Of a stretch of 64,000 nucleotides of DNA, positions 1-7,609 are shown in pieces. Origin of the DNA: Methylobacter sp. KS41. GTDB lineage: Bacteria; Pseudomonadota; Gammaproteobacteria; Methylococcales; Methylomonadaceae. The position numbers and the translations under genes are program-made. A model generated the notes under the pieces. That model ran no database searches. It was not told the origin of the DNA and saw only the letters and a program-made list of their open reading frames with translations. Numbering within the stretch: position 1 is the stretch's first letter; each line of letters starts with the position of its first letter. The stretch is taken from NCBI GenBank assembly GCA_002862125.1, contig PHSP01000003.1:62001-126000 (forward strand), given 5' to 3'.

Positions 1-1
1 A

Positions 2-316
2 ACCCATGACATGCTGGCCAAGCCTGATATTACAAATATTCTGGATGCCGCTGTGTTTGGGAGGCATGACTTGCATATCGCACAAATAGAAATTCCGGAA
101 GGATCCTATCTGGAGAATACCCGGTCCTGCGATTTAAAGCTGGGTGAAAAATATAATTTAATTCTCATAGGCGTAGTGGATAGAGAATCAGGCGAGGCCC
201 TGCATTTTGCCGTCGGCGAAAAGGAATGCACCCTGAATGCAGGCGATGTGCTGGTTGTATTGGGGCCATCCAGGGAAATCAGCTCTTTTAAGGAGGAAGT
301 CGAGGCTGTTTTGTAA
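2..316 (+). CDS. TrkA-C (RCK_C) domain protein, C-terminal part; 5' end outside window
   Basis: The reading frame is open from the first bases of the window to a TAA stop, so the true start lies upstream. The visible part has the pattern of a TrkA-C domain: beta-rich, with LIGVVDRESGE, a middle hydrophobic turn, and a closing GDVLVVLGPSREI strand followed by a short acidic tail. Such domains regulate potassium channels and transporters or other anion/cation permeases by ligand binding in the cytoplasm. Which transporter this belongs to cannot be told from the fragment. An in-frame ATG at position 11 is probably an internal methionine. Confidence 0.7.
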   Translation, partial: THDMLAKPDITNILDAAVFGRHDLHIAQIEIPEGSYLENTRSCDLKLGEKYNLILIGVVDRESGEALHFAVGEKECTLNAGDVLVVLGPSREISSFKEEVEAVL

Positions 317-417
317 ATTGTCACACTCTTTTCAAATTTGGACTGTAGTTTTGCATGCCAGTGTAAAATACAGGTCATTTTTTAGTTGTATTGGATATTT
401 TAAAGAAGAAGTCAAAT

Positions 418-924
418 ATGTTTAAAGTATTAAGGTTTAATCCGAGAATCTGGTTTTTATTAGGCTTTGCCGCTTGCATAGGCTTGTTGGGCATGGGGGC
501 TTATTTTCAAATTGCTGACGGTCTGGAACCGTGTCCCTTATGTATTTCCCAGCGTCTCGCATTTTTATTGACGGGCCTGGTTTTCCTGGTCGCGGGGCTG
601 CATAATCCAGGGCAAGCGGGAATAAAACGTTACGCCGTTTTGGGTGCAGTCACAGCGTTATTGGGCGCGTCCATCTCAACCCGGCATGTTTGGCTACAGC
701 ATTTGCCTCCCGATGAAGTACCGGAATGCGGGCCCGGACTAGAGTATATGTTTCAAAATTTTCCCTTGTTTGACACCCTTAAATTGATGTTAAACGGTAC
801 CGGGGATTGCGCCAAAGTAGACTGGACGCTATTGGGCTTTAGCATGCCTGCCTGGACGCTGGTTGCTTTTTTAATGCTGGCGGCATTGAGTTTGCTGCAA
901 ATGTGGAATTGTGAAAAGAAATAA
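418..924 (+). CDS. dsbB: Disulfide bond formation protein DsbB
   Basis: DsbB is the inner-membrane quinone reductase that reoxidises periplasmic DsbA. The protein has four hydrophobic segments, the CPLC active-site motif at residues 39-42 in the first periplasmic loop, and a second cysteine pair (PECGPG and GTGDCAK) in the second loop, as the family requires. ATG 418 is preferred because an AAGAAG ribosome-binding site lies just upstream; a TTG at 391 is also in frame but would add nine non-conserved residues. The resulting 168 residues match the usual DsbB length. It stands 100 bp downstream of the TrkA-C gene and is probably transcribed separately. No oddities were seen. Confidence 0.92.
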   Translation: MFKVLRFNPRIWFLLGFAACIGLLGMGAYFQIADGLEPCPLCISQRLAFLLTGLVFLVAGLHNPGQAGIKRYAVLGAVTALLGASISTRHVWLQHLPPDEVPECGPGLEYMFQNFPLFDTLKLMLNGTGDCAKVDWTLLGFSMPAWTLVAFLMLAALSLLQMWNCEKK

Positions 925-980
925 AAGCACAAGTTTTTTAACCTGAGCCTTTTTGACAGAATTTTAATTGAGATTGGATA

Positions 981-1787
981 ATGAAAAAATATTTATGGGC
1001 ATTGTTGTTTGCAATAAGCTTTTCATCCGTGCAGGCGGGCGGGGATTCAACTTCCTTGCAGCAGGCAATTGCCGGAAAGCAGCGTTCCGAGGATCATAAA
1101 GACCGCGATAAATACAGGCATCCACTGCAAACGCTGGAATTTTTTGATGTTAAAGACAATATGATGGTGGTTGAAATCTGGCCCGGCGAAGGCTGGTATA
1201 CCGAAATTCTGGCGCCATACTTAAAAGACAACGGCAAGCTGTATGCGGCGCATTTTTCAGCCGATACGGAATCGACTTATCATAAAAAAGTTTTGGAAAA
1301 GTTTGTCACAAAAATGCACAAACAGCCCAAAGTATATGGCAATGTCGAGTTAACAGTGCTGGAGCCGCCTGAACACTTGCAAATTGCGCCTGCTGGATCG
1401 GCGGACAGGATTTTGACGTTCCGTAATGTCCACAACTGGATTAAAAACGATCAAGCCGCCGCGGTATTCAGCGCCATGTTCAAAGCCTTAAAGCCTGGCG
1501 GTATTTTGGGTGTTGTAGAGCATAGAAACAACGCATTAAAGCAGCAGGATGCCAAAGCGGAATCCGGCTATGTCAGCGAGGACTATGTCATAGCGCTGGC
1601 GAGAAATGCCGGTTTTGAGTTTTTGGGCAAGTCGGAAATTAACGCCAATAGTAAGGACACTAAGGATTATCCATCGGGAGTCTGGACGCTGCCGCCCTCT
1701 TTGGCGCTCAAAGACAAGGATCGTAAAAAGTACCTCGCTATCGGTGAAAGCGACAGGATGACAATTAAATTTGTCAAGCCTGAATAA
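981..1787 (+). CDS. Exported class I methyltransferase-like protein
   Basis: The N-terminus is a clear signal peptide with likely cleavage after VQA (residue 19), so the mature protein should be periplasmic or outer-membrane associated. The rest resembles predicted SAM-dependent methyltransferases: the motif I region VVEIWPGEGW at about residues 63-72 replaces the usual DxGxGxG with WPGEG, and later segments ILTFRNVHNW and FKALKPGGILGVVEH resemble motifs II and III. This exported methyltransferase-like family is common in proteobacteria, but its substrate is unknown. An exported SAM enzyme is puzzling because SAM is cytoplasmic, so a non-catalytic or ligand-binding role is possible. It lies 56 bp after dsbB. 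A terminator-like hairpin follows. Confidence 0.75.
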   Translation: MKKYLWALLFAISFSSVQAGGDSTSLQQAIAGKQRSEDHKDRDKYRHPLQTLEFFDVKDNMMVVEIWPGEGWYTEILAPYLKDNGKLYAAHFSADTESTYHKKVLEKFVTKMHKQPKVYGNVELTVLEPPEHLQIAPAGSADRILTFRNVHNWIKNDQAAAVFSAMFKALKPGGILGVVEHRNNALKQQDAKAESGYVSEDYVIALARNAGFEFLGKSEINANSKDTKDYPSGVWTLPPSLALKDKDRKKYLAIGESDRMTIKFVKPE

Positions 1788-1819
1788 AGGTTTTACACAC
1801 GCTTAAGTTTCGCGAAAAG

Positions 1820-1855
1820 AAACCGGCCTGTAAAACTGACACGGGCGGTTTTTTG
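1820..1855 (+). terminator. Rho-independent-like terminator after methyltransferase-like gene
   Basis: AAACCG pairs with CGGTTT around an imperfect inner stem (GCCTGT against ACACGGGC) and is followed by a run of six T. It lies 33 bp after the stop codon on the same strand. Confidence 0.6.
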
Positions 1856-1857
1856 TC

Positions 1858-2145
1858 AACAACTATTTATTAACTTATTGATAATAAAGTAATAATAATT
1901 ATTGGCCGAAAACTGTCCAAATTAACAAAACTGTAAGAAAAACCGCTAGTAAGACCTCATAAAAACAATTTAACCACAAAGTTATCCACAGCTTCTGTGG
2001 GTAACTCAAATAGTCGAGGCGGCATAGCTACTTGGCAACAAAACATCGAAAATAATTCAACTCCCCTGGCTAAGTTGCGCCCTGATTATGAAGTTGCAGA
2101 AGATGGGACGTGAACAATAATATTGGGAGACTTCAGTCGTTTGCT
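1858..2145. other. AT-rich intergenic stretch with DnaA-box-like motifs
   Basis: There is no supported gene here. Positions 1858-1905 are strongly AT-rich. A perfect DnaA-box sequence TTATCCACA is at 1982-1990, an inverted near-match TGTGGGTAA at 1996-2004, and another near-match TTAACCACA at 1970-1978. This could be a DnaA-binding regulatory site or chance. No dnaA, dnaN or gidA gene, which usually flank oriC, is present in the window. Confidence 0.4.
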
Positions 2146-2252
2146 CGTTCCCAAGCCCCTGCTTGGTAATGTGGCTTTGAAAGCGCCAGCTTCCTGAAAC
2201 ATGGCGAGCTGGAGCTTGCTGTATTTAGTTCCCAACCTGGAGGTTGGGAACT
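2146..2252. repeat. Cluster of short palindromic repeat units
   Basis: Four consecutive units of about 25 bp are visible. The first is CCAAGC-CCCT-GCTTGG at 2151-2166, followed by two degenerate units with GCGCCAGCTTCC and GCGAGCTGGAGC cores. The last is a perfect 12-bp inverted repeat AGTTCCCAACCT with a GG centre at 2227-2252. GTTCCCAAGC/GCTTGGGAAC-type palindromes are familiar dispersed extragenic repeats in methanotrophs and other bacteria. The cluster lies just beyond the broken 3' end of the SulP gene. Confidence 0.7.
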
Positions 2253-2294
2253 AGCGAAACTAGCGAAGTGATCTTTCAGGTGGTAGCAATAGCA

Positions 2295-2370
2295 TCATTG
2301 GCGCAAGGGCATCCCTGTATTCGTCTCAAATAGCGCACTTACTCGCCCTTGAATAAGAAAGATCCAGACT
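2295..2370 (-). pseudogene. Out-of-frame remainder of the SulP C-terminal cyclic-nucleotide-binding-like domain
   Basis: On the minus strand, shifting one frame near 2369-2373 gives VWIFLIQGRVSALFE and then NTGMPLRQ before a TGA at 2295-2297. That matches the typical continuation (small hydrophobic strand, G-x-V, basic/acidic strand) of the cyclic-nucleotide-binding fold that the annotated SulP frame starts but does not finish. It therefore looks like the severed tail of the same gene. Further decay follows, and the palindromic repeat cluster begins about 40 bp beyond. Confidence 0.5.
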
Positions 2371-4296
2371 GAGGCATTCTTCTCCTTCGCGCATAATCAT
2401 TTCACATTGGTGCTGCTGACGGGTCTGCAGGCAGGCCAGCCGACGGATTTCATCATCCGTTCCGGCTTGAAAAACGTTGAGCTTCTCCAACACGACATCA
2501 TCAGCCGTATCTTGGAAATAATTGAGTGCAATCAACAGTTCGTCCTCACACCACGAAACCGCGGCGTAAGTATCATCAAAGATTCTGCCCTCTGTTTCCG
2601 GCCGTGTAAGGCCCATGGTTTTAAGAAAACACCACTGACTTCCATTTGCGGGAAGATAAGATAGCAATAGGCATTTATTTAATTTGAGCATATTATCGTC
2701 CAGACGCTTCAACATCATCACGCCGCTGCTATCGAAATGACTAACATATTTGAGATCCAACACAATCCAATCGGCAGCCGGTAATTCCTTCTCTACACTA
2801 CTGGCCACAGTTTCAGCTGAACCGAAGAAGATAGGTCCATCCAGTTCGATGACCGCAATGCGTCGGCCATGACTATTCAGTACATTAAGCGCGGCATGGG
2901 ATCTTTGCGTGCGAGAGCGTAAGCGATCTGCATATAGTACGCAGCGAATCATAGTGGCATTGGAACGGTACAGAAAGACCATGAACACAATGCTCATCCC
3001 GGCTCCCAGTGCCGCAAGCGCTCCAGCCCAAACAACCAGGACGGCGACCAAGACAACTACCACGATCTTGGTGATCACGTCTTGCCGGCCAGATGGTTCT
3101 TCGGTAGAGCCGATTCTGACGAGGAGTTGCTGTGTCCATTTGTCCATAGCCCCGGCAGTCGTAACGACCACTACGCCTGCCATCACCGATAACGGAATCA
3201 AGGCAATAACTTGACTTAAACCATAGGACAACCCTAGCAAGGTCGCGGCAAATGCCAGATTTGCAACGCCGCTACGTCCACCGTTGACAAAAACGGTTTG
3301 AGTAACGTTTGGCGAACCCCCGCTGGGAGCGCCGCCAAACAGCGCTGACAATAGGTTGCCTGCCCCTTGAACGATTAGCTCCCTGTTGCTGCTTGGGCGA
3401 ATGCCACAGAGGCGTTCGGAGGCCGAAATACTCAGCAAAGATTGAATGGAGGATACAAATGCCAGCGTAACGCCTGTCGCAAATATAAGAAAGGCATGGC
3501 GGGAAAAGGCCTTGGTGGAAACAAACTGAAGCATATCATCCACCCGCAATACAAAAGGAATCCCCTTCGGTAACGTTCCAATCACGGGCCCTAGCTCCGA
3601 AGGAGTAACATATTTGGCGGCAATTATCTGTACCATTGTCCCGCCCAGCAATCCGACGATAGCAGCTGGAGCCAGCCTGCTGACTTTTCCAGTAAGAAAT
3701 ACCAGGCCACCGGAAAGCGCTGCGAAACCCAAAGACCACCAGTTAACCGGAATAGCGCCCGTCAATGCTCCCAACAACTGATTTTCGTGATCAAGACCGA
3801 TCAGTTTGGGGGCCTGGGTCAGAATAATCTGAATAGCAAAGCCGTTGATGAAGCCTGCCAATACGGGATAGGGAACGAACTTTACCAGTAAGCCCATACG
3901 CGAGGCTCCCAGCAAGATTTGAGTTAGCCCCGAGATCAGCAGTGTCAGGAAGCATATAGTCATCAGTGCGGCGGGAGCGCGTTCACCGCCGTAAATGTCG
4001 GTAAAGGAATGATGTATGGCTACAGTTGCTATCAAGCCGGATAAAATTGCGGCATGAGTGGTTTTCGGCGAACTGACATGCAAGGGGGCGCCGCCAAACA
4101 GTCCCGCTACCACAGCTGCTGCGACCGCAGCCACGAACGCAGCCGATATCCCCGCAGTGACAAAAGCGGGTCCGAAGCTTTGATACAACACAACGCCGCA
4201 ACTGAGAATAATGGGTACGGCAATCAATGCGCCAACTGAACCGCCGATAACATCCGACCATAGCGAGTTGATCTGCTGCATGTTCATTTTTATCAT
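2326..4296 (-). CDS. SulP family anion transporter with STAS domain and truncated C-terminal domain
   Basis: This is an inner-membrane transporter of the SulP/SLC26 family (sulfate, bicarbonate or other anions). Residues 1 to about 440 are a series of hydrophobic helices with SulP signatures such as GLIAGLF-like and GGAPSGGSPNVTQT segments. A STAS domain follows (IAVIELDGPIFFGSAE through WIVLDLKYVSHFDSSGVMML). The last 70 residues begin like a cyclic-nucleotide-binding domain (LEKLNVFQAG, EEIRRL-like, MIMREGEEC) but end abruptly in a non-conserved tail. Another frame continues this domain, so the C-terminus is probably frameshifted (see findings). The start at 4296 has GGGGAC upstream. The substrate cannot be read from the sequence; no carbonic anhydrase is adjacent. 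Confidence 0.85.
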   Translation of the reverse strand: MIKMNMQQINSLWSDVIGGSVGALIAVPIILSCGVVLYQSFGPAFVTAGISAAFVAAVAAAVVAGLFGGAPLHVSSPKTTHAAILSGLIATVAIHHSFTDIYGGERAPAALMTICFLTLLISGLTQILLGASRMGLLVKFVPYPVLAGFINGFAIQIILTQAPKLIGLDHENQLLGALTGAIPVNWWSLGFAALSGGLVFLTGKVSRLAPAAIVGLLGGTMVQIIAAKYVTPSELGPVIGTLPKGIPFVLRVDDMLQFVSTKAFSRHAFLIFATGVTLAFVSSIQSLLSISASERLCGIRPSSNRELIVQGAGNLLSALFGGAPSGGSPNVTQTVFVNGGRSGVANLAFAATLLGLSYGLSQVIALIPLSVMAGVVVVTTAGAMDKWTQQLLVRIGSTEEPSGRQDVITKIVVVVLVAVLVVWAGALAALGAGMSIVFMVFLYRSNATMIRCVLYADRLRSRTQRSHAALNVLNSHGRRIAVIELDGPIFFGSAETVASSVEKELPAADWIVLDLKYVSHFDSSGVMMLKRLDDNMLKLNKCLLLSYLPANGSQWCFLKTMGLTRPETEGRIFDDTYAAVSWCEDELLIALNYFQDTADDVVLEKLNVFQAGTDDEIRRLACLQTRQQHQCEMIMREGEECLSLDLSYSRASKCAI

Positions 4297-5154
4297 GTAG
4301 AGTCCCCGCCCTTACCCATCGTGATCGAAATCGCCATGCCATTCCTGATAGCTGCGATCATCGCCTCGGTTGCCTCACCCATGGCCGTTGTCATGTTCAG
4401 CGAGTGCCGATGCCAGAGACAAAACGCATATCACCGAAGCAAGAATTTGTGTAATCAATACTTTACTGCCGATTGATCTAAAAGTGCCTGGAGTTCTGTA
4501 TAAAAGGTTTCATAATGAATTTTTTCTGAACCGCTTGAGCAAATACGAACCACTGGCTGGAATTGTCTAAACCAGGCAGGCTGTGCTCTTAATCATTTAC
4601 CATTCGACTTTTTGTGGCCTGATAATGGTCACCATGACTGAACAAGTTACGGCTGCGTATAGAATACATAAACAAGGTGAGAAGCAATGTGTAGGTATGA
4701 TTAAGATCAGGTGAAGTTAAGAATAATTTCAGGAAGGTTCACGCTTAACCGAATCATGGACAGGATTCGAAGGAGATAAGTTTGCAAAAACAGGGGGGGG
4801 CTTGCAGAAGCCGCTAACACTATGCTGGCAAGAGACTTGTAATGCGGAACCAACAAAAACAATCAGATGAACTGGCTCCCTTTTCTTGAAACCGGTCGGC
4901 TTGTGTTACAGTCAACGATTGGAGGCGAAGTCTAAAGCCGAGAAAGCCAACTTGCCCTCTTTCTGTAAAGATCAAAGCCGCCACTGCCAGGCTTTAGCGT
5001 GAATAAAGTTATGTATGCGGAGCCGGGCGCTGATAAGGTCAATTATAAAGCGGTCTATTGCCGTAAAGACTCCCGCAATCAATCTTTTACACGCATGCTT
5101 CTGTTAATGGGTTTCATCCCTTAACTCGCTAACGGCTAAATGCGGGCAAATTTC
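4297..5154. other. 860-bp intergenic stretch without a supported gene
   Basis: The first bases hold the minus-strand ribosome-binding site of the SulP gene. The remainder has only short open frames without ribosome-binding sites or recognisable protein motifs, and a run of eight G near 4791-4798. A 66-codon plus-strand frame at 4370 was considered and not accepted. The stretch may hold decayed coding DNA, but no ancestor was recognised. Confidence 0.5.
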
Positions 5155-5592
5155 TTACAAGTCATTCATGCCTGACAATCCAATAATGGACCAGTTTTTG
5201 GAATCAAGAGCGCCCTCCTCGTTGTCTCCTTCATCATAATTGATGCGGCAAACATATTTTTTGGTTCCTGCGCTTTCTGTATTGCCGGTTATGGTGACTT
5301 CAGCGCTAATAAGATATTGATAGTTTCCAAGAGTCCAGGCGTTTAATGGCTTATCAGGGAAAATAATGGATACATCAGAACCCAATTCGGATTTAATGTA
5401 ATTATTGCATTGCTTGAAAGCGATTTCGGATAGGTGTGTAGAGATAGGAAGTCGGCTCGCCTGATCCTTGCTGTCAACAAGAAACAGATCTGACGCAGCG
5501 ACTTTATAAACCAAAGGCATAACAACTTTGTATAGCCCTAAAAAAAGAACAATTATTCCTGCGACAAACAAATAGGTACGGTATTTTTTCAT
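5155..5592 (-). CDS. Small membrane-anchored protein of unknown function
   Basis: The 145-residue product begins with a basic start (MKKYR) and one hydrophobic segment at about residues 7-28, either a signal anchor or an uncleaved signal. The rest is soluble and probably periplasmic, with two cysteines (QCNNYI and YVCRI) that could form a disulfide. No family was recognised. It is transcribed away from pmoC and stands alone. The codon pattern and the clear N-terminal segment make it more likely real than not. Confidence 0.6.
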   Translation of the reverse strand: MKKYRTYLFVAGIIVLFLGLYKVVMPLVYKVAASDLFLVDSKDQASRLPISTHLSEIAFKQCNNYIKSELGSDVSIIFPDKPLNAWTLGNYQYLISAEVTITGNTESAGTKKYVCRINYDEGDNEEGALDSKNWSIIGLSGMNDL

Positions 5593-5729
5593 AAAATGTA
5601 GAGTGTTAATTAAGTATCACCATGGATATGTTTAAAATAATTTTAACAGAAATCAGCATTTTAAGCTTAGGTAAATTTAATAGAGGCGTGAAGATTTGCA
5701 AAAAAATAAAGTTGCAGGATGTTTTTGAC

Positions 5730-5757
5730 TTGACAAGGTTACTTGAACTGGTAGACT
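5730..5757 (+). promoter_or_regulatory. Sigma-70-like promoter of the pmoCAB operon
   Basis: A perfect -35 box TTGACA (5730-5735) is separated by 16 bp from TAGACT (5752-5757), a four-of-six match to the -10 box. The predicted start of transcription is about 5764, leaving a leader of about 120 nt before pmoC. Sigma-70-type promoters upstream of pmoC are established for type I methanotrophs; this particular assignment is inference. Confidence 0.6.
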
Positions 5758-5886
5758 GATAGCTCGCCAAATAGACTTGGTGACACCCCCTCTTGATTCG
5801 TTTAAGTAAGGGGTGGGGAAAATGGAGTTGTACTATAAGAGTCCTGGTCGATAGACTGGGAATTTGTTAATTTTTAGGAGGTAGAA

Positions 5887-6639
5887 ATGGCAGCTACAAC
5901 TGAATCAGTGAAAGCTGATGCTGCGGAAGCACCGCTGTTAAATGTAAAAAATATGGTACTCGGCTCTTTGCTGTATATCTTATTTTATGGTTGGGTCCGT
6001 TGGTACGAAGGCGTTTATGGCTGGTCCGCTGGTCTGGACTCATTTGCACCTGAATTCGAAACATATTGGATGAACTTCCTCTATATCGAGTTCGTTCTGG
6101 AAGTTTCAACTGCAGGCATCCTGTGGGGTTATCTCTGGAAATCTCGTGACCGTAAAGTGATGTCAATCACTCCAAGAGAAGAGTTAAGAAGACACTTTAC
6201 TCATTGGACTTGGTTGGTAATGTATGGTTGGGCTATTTATTATGGCGCTAGCTATTTTACAGAGCAAGATGGCACATGGCATCAAACTATTGTTCGTGAT
6301 ACTGACTTTACACCAAGTCACATCATCGAATTCTATTTGAGCTACCCTATCTACATCATTACTGGTGGTGCAGCTTTCTTATATGCTAAAACAAGATTAC
6401 CAACCTACCAAAAAGGTTTACCTTTGCAATATCTGGTAGCAGTAGTTGGTCCTTTCATGATTCTGCCAAATGTTGGTTTGAATGAATGGGGTCACACTTT
6501 CTGGTTCATGGAAGAATTGTTTGTTGCTCCTTTACACTACGGCTTCGTGTTCTTCGGATGGGCGGCTTTAGGTGTAGTTGGTGTTGTAAACATAGAAGTT
6601 GAAGCGATAGCTAAACTTCTGAAAAAAGACTTGGCCTGA
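5887..6639 (+). CDS. pmoC: Particulate methane monooxygenase subunit C
   Basis: PmoC is an integral membrane subunit of the copper enzyme that oxidises methane to methanol in intracytoplasmic membranes. The metal ligands align with Methylococcus capsulatus numbering by a constant offset of 28. D128, H132 and H145 correspond to D156, H160 and H173 (CuC site). N199, H203 and H217 correspond to N227, H231 and H245 (CuD site). The protein has 250 residues and several hydrophobic helices. The start is fixed by a strong AGGAGG five bases upstream. It is the first gene of pmoCAB, preceded by a sigma-70-like promoter. A structured 119-bp spacer separates it from pmoA. All ligands are intact, so it should be functional. 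Confidence 0.98.
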   Translation: MAATTESVKADAAEAPLLNVKNMVLGSLLYILFYGWVRWYEGVYGWSAGLDSFAPEFETYWMNFLYIEFVLEVSTAGILWGYLWKSRDRKVMSITPREELRRHFTHWTWLVMYGWAIYYGASYFTEQDGTWHQTIVRDTDFTPSHIIEFYLSYPIYIITGGAAFLYAKTRLPTYQKGLPLQYLVAVVGPFMILPNVGLNEWGHTFWFMEELFVAPLHYGFVFFGWAALGVVGVVNIEVEAIAKLLKKDLA

Positions 6640-6660
6640 TATTAAGTCTTGGTTGTAATA

Positions 6661-6717
6661 ACTATCTCCTCGCTGTTTCGCCACTTTTCATGGCGAAGCG
6701 GCAAAGCGGAAGATAGT
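6661..6717 (+). promoter_or_regulatory. Long imperfect hairpin in the pmoC-pmoA spacer
   Basis: The outer arms ACTATCT (6661-6667) and AGATAGT (6711-6717) enclose an inner stem TTCGCCA/TGGCGAA (6677-6683 and 6691-6697) with a 7-nt loop. There is no T run, so this is not a standard terminator. It more likely stabilises or marks processing of the polycistronic mRNA. Confidence 0.6.
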
Positions 6718-6758
6718 CATTAATAAAAATAATTTTAATTCCTTTAGGAGGTAAGCTA

Positions 6759-7502
6759 ATGAGCGCATCTCAATCAGCTGTTAGGTCTCGTGCAGAAGCG
6801 GTAAAATGTTCACGCACGTTTGACTGGATGATTCTTTTTACATTGTTCTTCGTTGTACTTGGTGGTTATCACATTCACTACATGTTAACCGGTGGTGACT
6901 GGGATTTCTGGACTGACTGGAAAGACAGACGTCTATGGGTGACTGTAGCTCCAATCGTTTCAATCACTTTCCCTGCTGCTGTTCAAGCTTGCTTGTGGTG
7001 GCGTTACCGTTTGCCATTTGGCGCGGTAGTTTGTATTTTAGGCCTGCTTTTAGGTGAGTGGATCAACAGATACTTGAATTTCTGGGGATGGACATATTTC
7101 CCAGTAAACTTCGTATTCCCATCAAACTTTATGCCAGGCGCTATCGTACTTGATGTTATTTTGATGTTGTCAGGCAGCATGACATTAACCGCGGTTGTTG
7201 GCGGTTTGGCATATGGTCTGTTGTTCTATCCAGGTAACTGGCCAATCATTGCTCCATTACATGTTCCTGTAGAATATAACGGCATGATGATGACACTGGC
7301 TGACTTGCAAGGTTACCACTATGTTAGAACCGGCACACCTGAATACATCAGAATGGTTGAAAAAGGTACATTGAGAACTTTCGGTAAAGACGTTGCTCCA
7401 GTATCAGCGTTCTTCTCTGGTTTCGTGAGTATCTTAATATACTTCTTGTGGCATTTCTTCGGCAAATGGTTCGCAAGCACCGCTTTCGTAGAAGCTGCAT
7501 AA
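6759..7502 (+). CDS. pmoA: Particulate methane monooxygenase subunit A
   Basis: PmoA is the membrane subunit widely used as the methanotroph marker. The 247-residue product has the diagnostic GGDWDFWTDWKDRR segment. At DNA level the site of the usual A189 forward primer (GGTGACTGGGATTTCTGG, 6893-6910) is present, and a match to the mb661 region lies near 7383 (GGTAAAGACGTTGCTCC). The sequence is of the methane monooxygenase type, not AmoA, and is close to gammaproteobacterial PmoA. The start has AGGAGG seven bases upstream. It is the second gene of the operon. The whole sequence reads without disruption. Confidence 0.98.
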   Translation: MSASQSAVRSRAEAVKCSRTFDWMILFTLFFVVLGGYHIHYMLTGGDWDFWTDWKDRRLWVTVAPIVSITFPAAVQACLWWRYRLPFGAVVCILGLLLGEWINRYLNFWGWTYFPVNFVFPSNFMPGAIVLDVILMLSGSMTLTAVVGGLAYGLLFYPGNWPIIAPLHVPVEYNGMMMTLADLQGYHYVRTGTPEYIRMVEKGTLRTFGKDVAPVSAFFSGFVSILIYFLWHFFGKWFASTAFVEAA

Positions 7503-7533
7503 GAATTGTTACAACGAAAAATAAAAAAGACTG

Positions 7534-7563
7534 ACGGTAGCGAAAGAATTGTAGCGTTGCCGT
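7534..7563 (+). promoter_or_regulatory. Hairpin in the pmoA-pmoB spacer
   Basis: ACGGTAGCG (7534-7542) pairs with CGTTGCCGT (7555-7563), including G-U pairs, around a 12-nt loop. Without a T run it is more likely an mRNA stability or processing structure than a terminator. Confidence 0.45.
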
Positions 7564-7609
7564 TAGATACTCAAAAAACAATAGATTCTCTATTATAGAG
7601 GAGGATTAT

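Noticed and set aside
1858-2004. Chromosomal replication origin
   Set aside because: Only one perfect DnaA box is present and no dnaA, dnaN, gyrB, mnmG or rpmH gene is nearby.
2146-2252. CRISPR array
   Set aside because: The repeat units are themselves palindromic, of uneven similarity, without regular unique spacers, and no cas gene is present in the window.
4370-4570. A 66-codon plus-strand frame upstream of the SulP gene
   Set aside because: It has no ribosome-binding site, no recognisable motif and an amino-acid composition like non-coding sequence.
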